From Spirodela intermedia (Eukaryota; Streptophyta; Magnoliopsida; Alismatales; Araceae), in NCBI GenBank assembly GCA_902729315.2, contig LR746279.1:944001-1008000 (forward strand): 64,000 nt of DNA, written 5' to 3'. Position numbers and translations under genes: made by a program. Positions within the stretch are counted from its first letter, which is position 1. Every line of letters begins with the position of its first letter. The notes beneath the pieces are model-generated. The model did not search any database and was not told the origin of the DNA. It saw only the letters and a program-made list of their open reading frames with translations. Positions 45,767 through 58,657 of the stretch are shown here, piece after piece.

Positions 45767-47538
45767 ATGTTGAAGAGAGCATGATCTTTCACAATGAACT
45801 TATAGCACTGGCGAAGCATGTTCTCAGAAAGTTTAGTGCAATGACTTTGGAGAAAGTCCTAGACTTTGCGGCGAATTTTCTAGAAAACAAGCCACTCTCA
45901 CTTCTTATGTCTAAAAGAAGGCCACCTGCTACATGCTCGAAGTACTCTTGAGCCATTTTGAACTGTAGGGGTGAAACATTCTCAGTATAATACGACATAG
46001 GATGAAGAAATATAATAATAGTAATCAATGACGTCATGATAATTTAGTCAATGAATATAGAACACGAGCCTACATAAATCAGCCTATTTTAATGAATTAA
46101 ATATTGATTTTTTCAGAGTACCTCCTCCTCAAGACCTGGGAATCCATTTCTACTAAAACTTTGTCACCATCCCCTCTTGTAAAAAAAGAGACAAGTGAAC
46201 TCCTAAAGAGGGAAATCATCAAAGAAATATTAGTGTATAATTATGAAGCCCCTGATTTACAATTGTAATCAAGTGATGGATTGAAGGGCGACAATCAGAA
46301 TAGGAACTGAATGGGAATCTTTGATTGCATGGTTGAGCAGCTGTTAACATGTATCTGTATTTCTTTGTAAATTTATATTTGCCAATTCACGTAAATTTTT
46401 AACTATTGTATTGTCAAAGAAAATGGCCATTGGTCGTATGATGAAATCAGCCTTGTCTCCCCCAGAATTATAGTTTGAAAAAGCATTACCAAATTAAGTT
46501 TCATATATTTTTTTAAAGTGAGTATTTCCTAATTGAATTTAATATTATTAGCCCAGTTCATTTTTGAGAAGCTTGAGATAGGACACATAGAGCTAGTTTT
46601 CCAAATTTAGATAATTTTTTACCCTGTGGATGGGTCTTTTGGGATCATGGACTTCAAATAATTTTTGCCTTTCTTTTAATCTGGTGAAGTCTTGTTTTAC
46701 AGATGGGTCTCTAGCTCCCTTGCAACCCCTGGAGAAATCATGGCAAAGTGCCAGTGCCACAAAGGGCCTCCAAAACATTCGATGAAACTTTGTTCTTTTT
46801 ACACAAGTAAATGGAGTCACTCAAACAAGAAGAAACAGGTACTACGTCACGGACCTGAACATCTCAGTCCCTGAAGGCTTGTATTCATTATACTCCCTAA
46901 TCCCAGATGTGACGGTGAGATCCAGATACGTATTCCTGCTGGAGAATGGCTTGTTGCACCTTTCACACTTGAAACCAGACCTGTAGATGGCGACCTGATG
47001 AACCACACCAACGCTCAGATATCCAAGCGAAGATAATAGGCATGCCAGAGAGGTTCAGAAATGAGGTGTTCTCACTGGTTTAGGCCTGAGGGCTCCTTCC
47101 TTATCAGTGGTTCATAGCAAATTGGGCAAGCAAATATGTCGAGTTCTGGACTAACATCCTCCTGCATAATTGAAGCTTCTCGACTCAATATTTCTCCATC
47201 GGCATTGAAACAAGACCACACGACTGTACAAAAAACTGTCAAGACAGATCCGAAGGAACGATCAGACCAGATCTAAGACTATCAGGCGTACTTAGTTCTC
47301 CACAATCACAGTAATCCGAGACCAGTCTCCAGAAGTTAGGTAGGACTCCTACCTTCCCAGCAACGACCACCGCGGCTTTGATCCGGAACCTTGCGGGTGA
47401 ATGCAGCCTCCGCTCCCGGCAGAAGCGAATCAGAAACCCCGGATTGGCGGAGATCCTCCACAGAACCTGTTCTGCCTGTCGGAGGCGAGAATGAGAACGG
47501 AAGGACGCCAGAAGCGTCGCGGAGGAGGCCATCGCCAC
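45767..47538 (-). pseudogene. Methyltransferase MT-2, 5' part (exons 1-5)
   Basis: Exon 1, 47538-47353, starts MAMASSATLLASF and encodes a Ser/Arg-rich plastid-transit-like segment. Exon 2, 47235-47076, has the CPICYEPL zinc-ribbon half. Exon 3, 46994-46855, is 140 nt against 141 in MT-3 because one G of gtcGGcc is lost. Exon 4, 46202-46122, is 81 nt against 82 because one base is lost before the YERGW motif. Exon 5, 45962-45767, is 196 nt against 194 and has a damaged SAM motif (LLLDIRSESGLFSRKF, normally DVSCGSG). Splice sites are kept. Intron 5 then runs into the chromovirus 3' LTR near 45715. With exons 6-7 at 20832-20446 this is one gene split by 24.4 kb. Confidence 0.88.
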
Positions 47539-48041
47539 TTCGCCGCCTCTTCCTCCTCAATTTCCGTCTCTACTCTTCGATCCTTCGATCTTCTGGAGAT
47601 CGAAAATCCCACGTACTTTGAAGCGTCCTGGTAGACGTGAAGTTCTGAGCTTCACGTCGCTCGCAGCATTGGTCTACAGTAGGCAGGCGTTCAGTTGTAT
47701 CCGTGGAACCTTTTCTCTTAACAAGAGGCCAACGTTGACTCCCCACCCCCCTTCCTCACCTACGCCCATTGGGAAAATTTTCGGGACATGTGGGCAATTT
47801 AGCAGACTAGTCCGCTTCATTATTTAATTAGAGGCCCGGTTGGACATGTGGGCCAGCTTCTGTGCTCAGGGCCAATAACTGGATGGCCTCGGAAGGCGGT
47901 CCAATGAGATTGGCGTTTCCAGAACGGAATATTTCAACTGTCCCGCTTGAACAGTTTTGGATTAGCGAGGTTCTGTTCGTTGACTCGCCGTTTTTTTTTA
48001 CTGACAACCAACCGACGACTCCCGTCTCTCTCCTTCTCTCT

Positions 48042-48078
<37 letters not shown>

Positions 48079-48233
48079 TCTTTCTCCCCCTCTCTCTCTG
48101 TACCAATGTCTGTATGTCTTCATCTATGTATCTCTCTATAATTAACCCACCCAAAGTGTGAAGAAAAAGCAAAAAAGTGTATAGTTTATATAGTCTGATA
48201 CTTCAGCTGGGCCGTGGCTTTAGGTCGATCAGA

Positions 48234-48268
<35 letters not shown>

Positions 48269-48372
48269 CTCTACTTCCCGACATCCAAGTGACTCAATAA
48301 AACCCTAAAACGTGCACCATTTAACACATACTCAAGATAGGCCAGATTCTTTCGCGAGCCTCTACGTCAAGT
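47539..48372 (-). promoter_or_regulatory. Upstream region of MT-2
   Basis: A perfect inverted repeat GACGTGAAG..CTTCACGTC (47634-47658, 7-nt spacer) lies 96 bp upstream of the ATG and is conserved at MT-3. Farther up are CT runs (48041-48076 and 48241-48264) and unassigned sequence. No clear TATA box was found. Confidence 0.45.
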
Positions 48373-49751
48373 AATAAAGAAAGAGAGAAATACGATCAAC
48401 CCATTTTAATGGTGCTCATTATTCTTGGATGAATGTGTGCTCAAAAATTCACACACATGACATGAAGTCAGTTGTGAATGTTTTCAATTTATTTTAATCA
48501 TTAAATGCTCATTGATCAGCCTTTAATCTTAGTGATTTTGCATTCAAAAAAAGAAAAGCCTCCTTTCTCTCTTTCTTTATTATCATCTTATTTCTTTATC
48601 CAAATGACTTCACCGTGCATGATGAAGAGCGTCCTTTTGCTGCGCGGACCTGAGGATGAAGCTCCCTAACACATGTCCTCTCCATCTAGTTCCTCTACGT
48701 CAAGTGATAGTTGCTGGAGAGTTGCAAAGTCGTCATTTTTTCACTCTATCGGGGGGCAGCCACCAGGATAGCTTCTCTTTATTTCTGCCTGATTCATGTT
48801 TGTCAGGCACTAACGTCATCTTGATGTCCGCACCCTTATTTTTCTTTTTTGTGAATTTTAAATATATTTTATTTTCATTTCCTAATATAAAATTTATAAA
48901 AAATAGTATTCTTTGAGAAAAATTCTAAATAATTACCTGATATTATATTACATCCATATGATTGATTTAGAAAATTACAACTATTTTTGAAAATTTTATT
49001 AAATTATAATTGATATATTTGTTCAAAAATACTTTTAAATATTCGAAAATTGGTATTTTCTAGTTTTATAAATTTTAAATTTGCATGATTTACTATACAA
49101 CAACTAAGTCACGTTATGAAGTGCACTTGTTGTTGTGTTTAAATGCACATTATCTAATAATATTTATAACTAAGACTTAATAAAATATTAGTATAGAAGT
49201 AAGTCTCAAGTGAAACATAGGGAGATTGATTAATCTGCCGTGAAAACTAATTTAATTTATATATAAAGTAAATTTAATATCATATTAATATTTAATAGAA
49301 ATAATAAAATAGAAGGGTGAAGTGAGAAGAATAAAGGAAGGAAAGCAGAGAAAGGAAGGAGGAAAAGAGAGAAAGAAGAGAAAGAGCTCTCACAAAGGAT
49401 GAGAGAAGAGATCTCTTGTGAAAGAGAAAGAAAGAGAGAGGAGGAAATCTCATGTGAGATAGAGAGAGAGAAAGGTCTCACAAGGGAGAGAAGGAGAGAG
49501 AGGGAGATCAATTAATCAATAGAGAGAGAGAGATCTCACGAGAGATAGAGAGAGAAATAAGATGATAATAAAGAAAGAGAGAAATACAATCAACCCATTT
49601 TCATGGTGCTCATTATTCTTGGATGAATGTGTGCTCGAAAATTCACACACATGACATGAAGTCAGTTGTGAATGTTTTCAATTTATTTTAATCATTAAAT
49701 GCTCATTGATCAGCCTTTAATCTCAGTGATTTTGCGTTCAAAAAAAGAAAA
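48373..49751. repeat. 185-bp direct repeats flanking an LTR fragment
   Basis: 48373-48558 and 49567-49751 are about 97 percent alike by eye (aataaagaaagagagaaatac..ttcaaaaaaagaaaa). Between them lie a short inverted copy of the boundary (48561-48599 versus 49549-49585), the 3' part of a family LTR, and a GA-rich block (49310-49560). Confidence 0.75.
48615..49116 (+). mobile_element. 3' fragment of a gypsy-family LTR
   Basis: It matches the second half of the element 1/2 LTR from gatgaagagcgtcc to actaagtcacgtta. The 5' part is missing. Confidence 0.8.
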
Positions 49752-50516
49752 ATACTCGTTATTTATGAAACACTGGGAATATGAATATGTCGAGATTCAA
49801 CTACACAAATCAATAGAAAATAAGTTGAGAATGATCTTAACTCGATCTCAGACAAGTTTTAGAGGATTCAAAAGAAGAATAAAGATCATTCATCAAGTTT
49901 TGAATTAGTTCTACTCATTTCAATCAAAACATACATGAAATAAAAATAAATTGCAGTAAAATATAAATAAATAATAAAAGTAGGTAAGTAAATTCTGAAA
50001 TCAGAAAATAAATTGTTGCTCAGATTTAGTCTGCCTCCTAGGCAATTAGAGACATCGGTGTGGTGACTTAGTTTTGTTTGGATGTGCCGCACCACGTTGG
50101 AAGTTGTAGAAGTATTGGTCGGAAGCATTGTGCCACTTGTTGGAAAGATCCGTCAAAAGAAAGGTCGACCATGCTGTTACCGTTGTTTAGGGGGAGAAGG
50201 AAGGAGCTGACCACTTGTCGAAGGCCTTGAGTGCAGTCGAGGGAGGAAGGAATGAACTTATCGATTGTCGGAGATGTTGATTTTGCAAAAAGAGGGAAGA
50301 ATGGATTTCCATATTCACAACTGTAATGAGTTTAAAGATAATCGATAATATCTATTTTATTAGAAAATAATTAATTATTATCATTATATCCCTAATGGTG
50401 ATACATGCGAGAACTTAAGTTCTCCATATCATGGTGTTTTAAGAGCTATTGGATCAAATATGTTTGGTCACATGGTGCACTGAATGACGCAAGATCAACC
50501 CACCACAAATTGTTGT
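49752..50516. other. Unassigned DNA
   Basis: No gene or domain was seen. The end (50405-50516) resembles sequence just right of the next LTR (52270-52370), for example cgaacttaagtt and attggatca, so the LTR may lie inside an older repeat. Confidence 0.4.
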
Positions 50517-52269
50517 TGACGTCACTTAGTCATTGTATAGTGAATCACGTAAATTTAAAATTTATAAAACTAGAAAATACTAATTTTCAGATATTTTAAA
50601 AGTATTTTTGAAAAATATATGAATTATAATTTAATAAATTTTCTAAAAATAGTAAAAAAATTCTAAGTCGATCACAAGGATGTAATATAATATCAAATAG
50701 TTTTTCAGAATTTGTTTCAAAGAATATGATTTTGTCTGAATTTTAAACTAAGAATGAAAATAAAATATATTTAAAATTCACAAAAAAGGGAAATAAGGGT
50801 GCAAATATTAGGATGATGTCAGCACCTGACGAATACAAATTGGGCAGAAATAGAGTTCTGCCCGGCAATTCTTACGTAAGCGATTACAAAAGATTTAATT
50901 GGTCAAATTAAGATTTGTAAAAACCGGAAGAATCATAATTGAATGAAGAGTAGTTTGGAAAATTTAAATCACATAATCTATCTCTAAATGAAGTAAAAAT
51001 TAAGTTGAAAGTAAGAAAAATAAAGTTTCGGCATCACGACGGTGATGCGTCAGCGATGTACTAGAATCTTGAGCATTTGGGAGAATTGTCGTGTAGTGCC
51101 CATAGCCTCGAAGGCTATCTTTGGACAAGGATGACATGGGCAATCTCTAGATCTTCTTGTAAAGTCTAAAGATCAATAAAATGGGTTGTCAAATCGTCTC
51201 ATGTGGCTGTCACCTAGTAGAGTAGAAAAACAACGACTTTGCGGCTCTTAAGCAGCTGTCACCCAATGGAGAGGAGTTGGATAGAGGTAAGGTGCGTGTT
51301 AGAGAATTTCATCCTCAGGTCTATGTAGCAAGAGGAGGCTCTTCATTGCATCTGGTATGCTCTCAAGAAGTGGCAACCCATCTCCTAGTGGATCATCCTC
51401 TTCTTAACGCCAACTTATTTGTCAATTAATTGAAGATGGTTTACTCAATGGATCTGTGACCCTTTTATCACAGATCATTTAGTAATTTTAGTAATAATGC
51501 TCTGAAAATCGTGTTGATGAGATTTTTACTAATGATCAAATGATTCTAATGGCTTAATCTTTCTCCAACGATCTGCAAGAAAGTTGTGATTTAATCAAAT
51601 AAAAATACAAGTTTTGGCTCTAGTAGGATTCGAACGCACACCGGTCGCTCGCCTGTATGAGAGAGTGAAATAAATACTCTAATACCTTTATAAAGTGATG
51701 TCATCATGATATATCTTTCTTATATGTAAGGGGTATTAGAGGTATTGAAATAATCAACACCAATTCAAGGAAGGTGTGATTCAGGTTTAGTCCCACATCG
51801 GTTGTATGCCAAAGTTCTGGACAAATATATAGTAATATCAGATTTAGAAGTAATGAGTCCCTTTCTCGTGTGTACGACCACTCTTTGCCCTATAGCCGAT
51901 TGACCACTAGTGATGTGAAAGGAGAGTGGCACACACATGCCTTTATCAGTCCATAGCTACTTGAGCCCTTACTCGTGGCTCCACCCCAACTACACTTCCA
52001 ACCCACTTGCAGGCCTAACTGGCCAGCAGGTCCCCCCCCCCTCCTTTTTCTATTTTATTTTATTTTTATATTTTATTTTATTTTTCTTCATTTATCTCAA
52101 AAACAAGATTAGAAAAATTATACAAATTCACAAAAATTCACATAATCAGCCAAAAATTCACATTAACCAATTGAAATCACTTTTCACAACTCAACAAAAA
52201 TTTATCATGAGTTAAGGCTAAAACTATATTCTTTATTAGTTATTAACTCATGATAATGAAGACTTATTA
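50517..52269 (-). mobile_element. Solo LTR of the TGATAAG gypsy family, inverted
   Basis: A full-length family LTR of about 1.75 kb on the minus strand, from TAATAAGTCTTCATT at 52269 to tgacgtcac at 50517. No internal sequence is attached. The flanking five bases do not match, so age or rearrangement has hidden the target duplication. Confidence 0.8.
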
Positions 52270-52879
52270 GCTACTGATCACGAACTTAAGTTGTTGGTAC
52301 CATGGCGACTTGTTAACCATTGGATCATCATTTATGTCCACGTGTGTACTGAGTGGTGTTGGATTCACGAACCATTGATGGATTGCTTTACACATCTAGT
52401 ATCATGGCATCTCGCACATTGCATGATCTAACTTTTTTGATGACATGACTCATTGAACACTATTAGATCACACTGTGCTCAAGATGAGTGCCCTAAAACA
52501 CACGGGAAGGTTTAGTCCCACATCGGAAGTTTTTCATCGTTTAAGTTGAATATAAATCGAAGTTACTCTCTTAACAAAGATCCCTTATCTTGAAATAAAA
52601 TAATGCCCAAGACCATCTTGGGAGAAGGTAAAAAGGTGTGTATGATGCTCCTTGCTCCACGACTAGTTGTCCACTAAGACGTGACAGGGAAGTGATGCAC
52701 ATGTGTACGAAGTGAGTCCCTTGCCGCTCAAAACCAGCTCATGGCTCCCCCAATCTGGGTCTACCCACTCGACCACAGCACCCCTCTAGGTTAGCTGCCA
52801 AGTGTTGGCTTGTCGGCAGGTGAAATATTTTTATATGTTATTCTTTTATATTTTTAAATAATAAAAAATTACACTAAGT
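52270..52879. other. Repeat-like DNA with an LTR-type motif
   Basis: It contains ggtttagtcccacatcgg near 52509, a string also found in the TGATAAG LTRs, followed by GC-richer sequence to about 52830. It may be the LTR of the copia remnant that follows on the minus strand, but the ends could not be set. Confidence 0.4.
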
Positions 52880-55250
52880 ATTTTAACTTCAGACTTCTAA
52901 AAGTAACAATATATCTTATGTGACAATCAAAAAGAATATTTCAAGACCAATCTCGGTATATCTATATGCCCAATACAAAGGAGGCTTTAGTGAGACCTTT
53001 CATCTCAAAATTCTTTGAAAAAAACCTTTAGTTTATATCATTACTAGTAAGTAATATGTCATCAACATTTAAAATCAAGAAGATATAATTACTCTCACTA
53101 AATTTATGATATACACAATCAAAAAATACATTTATCTCAAAATCAAATGAGATATAACTTGATGTCATTTGTGATACCATTTACGAAAACTTTACTTGAG
53201 TCTATAGATAGATTTCTTTATACATGCTACATTATATGAGTCTTCTAACTAAAAGATAGTCTTTACATCTATTTGATGTAGCATGAGATCAAAATGTGTC
53301 ACATGTGTTATTATTATTCTAAAAGAGTCTTTTGAAGAAATCGAAATAAAAGTCTTTTTATATTGATGCATTTTTTTTGGGTAAATATCTTAGTGACAAG
53401 ACTAGCCTTCTATCTCTTTATATTACCTTTCAAATTTCTTTTGATTTTAAATATCTATTTACGACCAATAGGTTTCGCACCTTCAAGTAATATAACAAGA
53501 TCCCAAATGTCATTATAATGCATGGATTTAATTTCATCCTTCATGAAATTTATCTACATTTGAGAAATAAAACTTTGCATGGCCTGATGAAAGTGGATAG
53601 GATCATCTTTCATTATTCTAATATTAGCCTCATGTTCTTAGAGAAATACATAATAATCATATGAAATTACACTTATCTTTTCTCTAGTGGAACTCCTTAG
53701 TGGCACTTGTTCTTGAGAGTGTTGAGTTTATTCATCTAGAATAGGAAGTATGAAAATATTATTTTCATTTGATATTACTCCTTAAAAAACATCAGATAGA
53801 ACTTGATTCATATCAATGCCAATAGTAATGTGAGGAATTGAAACAAAAACAAAGTCTCTAACCTTATTCCTCTTTACAAACTCAACTTCCTCAAATGAGA
53901 TATAACCTTATCCCTCTTTACCACCACGACCTGATTTGATAGTCTTAATTCTTTTGTTGAGTTTATTCTCAACATTAGACTTAATTCTTGAACACATCTA
54001 GGGATTGAGACTTCTCTTTGATGAGATATATGTAACTATATCGAGAATAATTATCTTTGAATGTAACAAAATATTATTGACCATTTAAAGAAATTTTAGG
54101 AAATGACCCACAAATATATGTATGTATTAATTATAAGACATCTAAAGCTCGATTAAAACTTGTTCTTCTTTTGTTTATTTGTTCTCCTTGCTACAATTGA
54201 CATGTGTCAAAATTATAATCAAGTGGGTCAAGAATTTTTTCATACACAAGTTAATCAATTCTCTTTTTAGGGATGTGACTTAATCTTTTGTACCATAATG
54301 AAGTAGATTGTTGCATCAAGAAAATATACATTGCCATAACTTAGTAAAGAATTGGTATGAACCAATCTGAATCTTAAAAAGAGACTAAACCTTTTATTTT
54401 CAAATAGACAAGTATAGCTGGATTTATTTAAAATATTAATATAAATAAGATTATGTCTAAAAGATGCTACAATGAACATCTCATTTAGATCCAAATGGTG
54501 ACTAGTATTTAAAGATAATCTAAAAGTCCTTATGACCTTCATTACAACTTTATTGTCATCACCCGTATAGATGTATCTTTCAGCATCAAGTGGCTTTCAA
54601 GAGTGAAAGCAGCGTTGCATAGACACTTATATGAATAGTAGCACTACAATCTATCCACAAAGTGTTCAAAGGTACCAAAATGAAATTAACTTTTGAACAA
54701 CCAAATGTGAGAAGCTCACCTTTCTTTGCACGCCAAGTGATGTACTTGGGGCAATCCTTCTTCATATGTCCATCATGCATATATATAAAATAAGGAAATT
54801 TATTATCTCACTTCTTATATTTTTTAAATAATGGGCCACTTGCAGCCGCTTTGCATTTTTGTCTTTACTTCACTTTGTCTTTAGATGTCACAACTAAATG
54901 AGTACTTTCTTAGCTATCTTTCTTCTATCTCTCTTCCTCTTGCACATAGTGGGAGCTAAGCTCATTAATATACAATTTCTCCCTAAAACAATTATAGCTC
55001 ACTTTAAATTAACTAAATTGTGCAGGAACTGAGAGCAAAATGAAATGTACTATGACATATTTTGGTAGGTCAATGTTTACTGGCTTCAATTTTGTTGTAA
55101 GATGTGACATTTGTAACTTTATATTTCCTTCATCATTATACTTGATAGAGAAACGATTTGTGAGAAGTAAACTTATTTGTCAAAAGGTTTAGCAATTGTG
55201 AATTATCAGAAAAAGTTCTCCTAAATGCATTTGAGATTGTGTGTTTGATG
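52880..55250 (-). mobile_element. Ty1/copia remnant: gag zinc knuckle, protease and RT pieces
   Basis: On the minus strand from the right: HMKKDCPKYITWRAKKGE (zinc knuckle end, 54780), LWIDCSATIHIS (protease, usually DSGATTHIS; 54650), DLNEMFIVASFRHNLI (54500), then near 53150-53000 CVYHKFSESNYIFLILNVDD and ILLTSNDI, the copia RT YVDD box with Tyr changed to Asn. Integrase should lie between but is too decayed to read. Stops and shifts occur throughout. Confidence 0.8.
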
Positions 55251-57147
55251 ATCATGAGACGCAATCTATTAGATCGATCTCATTTTTCTATTTCTCTCTT
55301 ATCCTCAAGAGAGTCTTTGGGTCAATCTATCTTCAACGCAAGGTCCAGATCTACCATTAATGATATATGAACTTATTGTATTGTTTAGGCCTATGTAGAT
55401 TCAATCAAAAATATTGATATAACCCTAATCTTACATTAATTAGGTAGATCTCACATGGATTGTATTTTTTTGGGATTTCGAATTAGGGAGATGAGGGAGA
55501 TGAGCTAGATATGAATTAGAGTGTGAGAGGGAGATATAGATGAAGATCTAAATTTAGATGAAAAGCGAAGAATATGAAATGAGTGGATATTTGTGGATCT
55601 AAAAAACTATTGATAACCTCTTAACTATATTCTGAATACAATACAAGAATTGAGACAACTTATCAAGATCAGCTCCAAGAGGAGGTAGATGATGCTGCAC
55701 CACCTCCTAGCTTCAATTTCACTATCCACTTGATGATCTCCTTCAGACTTAGATGCTCTAATAACTTGTACATGCACTCACTCTTATACACTAATGGATT
55801 GAAGATGAAAGATGCAGGCTTCATTCATCAAAAACAAGGAGGACAAGAGGGATTCCAGCATGTTGTTTCACTTGGCCATATAGGTTTCGGCACAACTGCA
55901 GGAATGAAAGAGAAGAGAGGGAGAAAGCCACAATTTATAGGGCATTTTTGGGCACCCAAAATGTCCTGAAATGTGGCTGAATGTTTCTTGAGAGCCACGT
56001 TTTTCCCCTCCTCTTTCCTCCATTTTTGGATTTGGAAACTGTTCTCCATAAAAAGTGGATCACTGGTTGACTATGTCCATCCTCAAGGCTTCTGTTGATC
56101 CATTCAATGGGCTCCTTCAAAGGGCTAATTGCTCATTCTGAAATGAGATCAAATAGATGGTAGATAAAGGCCATGACCATCTCTACCTATGTATCATAGA
56201 AACCCATAAAAATTATAAGAAATAATCTGCTTGACGTCATAGAAGTCAAACAGAATTAACTCATAATCAACATGCTCATAAAAAGTGTGCAATTAATAAA
56301 TTGTATCAACATACACGAAATGCATAAATGTGATTTGGTGACATGATAACATGTACTGGTAATTAATGCATATGCATATCGAATAAGCATAAATCCAATA
56401 GATGAATGCATGCTATCAACCATACCCAGAGAGGACATGAAAATTTCTTTCCATTCTGAAATTTGTTCTATTAAGTACTGAAATTGTATTAATACTGGTA
56501 GAAAGATTTAAAGCATAACTTGAAATCATATGAAGAACAACGTAAAATACTAAAATAAGCATAAGTTCAAATAGCGGGACATCTCATCACAAGATATCCA
56601 CTAAAACATCAATATCATGTCTTTCGATCAAATAATGGGACATAAGATATCGCAAGAACAACTTATTGTTCACATGAAATTTTGAATGATTGTCACATAT
56701 TTATCATCATAAGTATATGTAATTTGATGAAATACTAAAGCATCTTTTGGGCCAGTCAATATCCTCATGAATCACATGTAGATCATCTTAATATTTTAGA
56801 ATAATAATTTCCACAAGAGAGCCCACTTTGACTGGATCCTATGTCAATTATATACTCCAAAATAAAAAATGCACCAAAAGCGAATTTCATGAAAGTTATT
56901 TGATATTTAAGCATGCTTGGTGTAAACATAATAATTGAGAAATCAAATAACTTCATAATAAGTTCTAAAAGAAATATCATAAATTATAAATTTAGAAATA
57001 AATTAAATGATGTCATAAATCAAAGTGATGGGTGTTGACATCAGAATATCGAATGATGACACCATTATGATGCCACCACTCATTCCAGCTATATGAGCTG
57101 CCTTAGCCAACAAGACATGACATGTCATTTATTCCACTTGGCTAGAA
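55251..57147. other. AT-rich DNA without recognised features
   Basis: A 79-codon frame (55730-55969, +) and overlapping minus frames resemble nothing I know. No LTR or repeat was assigned. Confidence 0.4.
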
Positions 57148-58657
57148 GAATCGTAATTTAATGAAGAAGAGTTTTGAAACTTGAAATCACACAAAGTATT
57201 ACTAAATTAAGTAAAAATGAAGTTTAAAGTAAGAAAGACAAAGTTTCAGCCTCGCGACAGCGATCGTTGGATGTGTACGAGATAGTTATCGTGTGATGTC
57301 CATGGCCTCAAGGGCTCTCAGATATAGACGTTTTAGGCATTCGCTAGATATTATTTGAAAGTTCAGAAAATGATGGTAAAAGTTAAATTAGTTAGAAAAT
57401 GATGATATAGAGTTCTGACATTTTGGTGGCAATACATCAAAATCTTAAATGTTTTAAAAGATTTTTGTGCAATGTTTATGGGTCAAAGGCTCTCCTTGTA
57501 CAAGGACGATCTAGACAATCTTTGGATCTTCTTGTGAAGTCTAGAATTAGTAAAATAGGTTGTTGAATTGTCTCTGACGACTGTCATCCAATGAAGTAAA
57601 AAATGACGACTTTGTAACTCTCTAGCAATTGCCACCTAACGGAGATGAATTGGATGAAGGTTAGGGTGCATCTTAGAGAACTTTATCTTTAGATCCGTGC
57701 AGCAAGAAGAGGCTCTTCATCGCATTTAATATGCTCTTAGGAGGTGGCGACTTGTTTCTCGACAGATCGTCTTCTTCTCGACAACAACTTGTTCATCGAT
57801 CGATCAGAGATGATTTACTTGATGGATTTATAATTCTTTTATTCAAAATTGTTCAATAATTTTAGTAACAATGTTCCACGAATAACATTGATGAGATTTT
57901 TACTGATGATTAAATGATTCTAACAACTTAATCATTCACCAGAAATCTATAGGAAAATAATAATTTAATTAGATAAAAATATAAGTTTTTGACTCTAGTA
58001 GAATTCAAACCTTTACTGATTGTTCGCATGTATAAGAGAGAGTGAAATAAGTACACGAATACCTTTATAAAGTGATATCATAAGAGTATTTTCTTCTGAT
58101 AAATAAGAGATATTTTAGGTATTAAAATCATAAAAATCTTCTAGGGAGGCTGTGACTGCTGATTTAGTCCCACATCAGTTATATGCTGAATTTTGAGACA
58201 TATATATAGTAATATGAAATTTGTTAATCAATGAATCCCTTTCTTGTGTGTATACGACCACTCCTTGCCTCACACCTAATTGGCCACCAATGACGTGGAA
58301 GGGGAGTGATGCACACGTGTCCCTTACCTACTAGTCCATCCTTAGTGGCTCGAGCCTTTGCTCATGGCTCTCCCTAATTATGCTTCTGACCTACTTGCGG
58401 GCCCAATTGGTCAGCGAGTTTCCCCCTTTTTTTATCTTTTTATTTTATTTTATTTTTCTTTATTTATCTGAAAAATATGGTTATACAAATTATATAAAAT
58501 CAAATAATGAGCCAAAATTTCACATTAACAAATTTAAAACCACTTTTCACAATTTATCATAAATTATGAAATATTTCTAAAATTCTAAAAAATAGTATTT
58601 TTTAATTTTATAAATTTTAAATTTAGTGATTTATTATACAATGATTAAGTCATGTTA
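57148..58657 (-). mobile_element. Degenerate inverted gypsy-family LTR with an opposite-strand LTR tail
   Basis: 57148 to about 58560 matches the family LTR on the minus strand but is strongly diverged. 58566-58657 then matches the last 90 bases of the LTR on the plus strand (ttataaattttaaattta, gatttattatacaatgattaagtca). The two pieces face opposite ways. Confidence 0.7.

Noticed and set aside
49257-49511. 84-codon minus-strand Ser/Leu-rich frame
   Set aside because: Low-complexity translation of a GA-rich tract.
50512-52274. Target duplication around the inverted solo LTR
   Set aside because: The five bases on each side (gttgt and gctac) do not match, so none is claimed.
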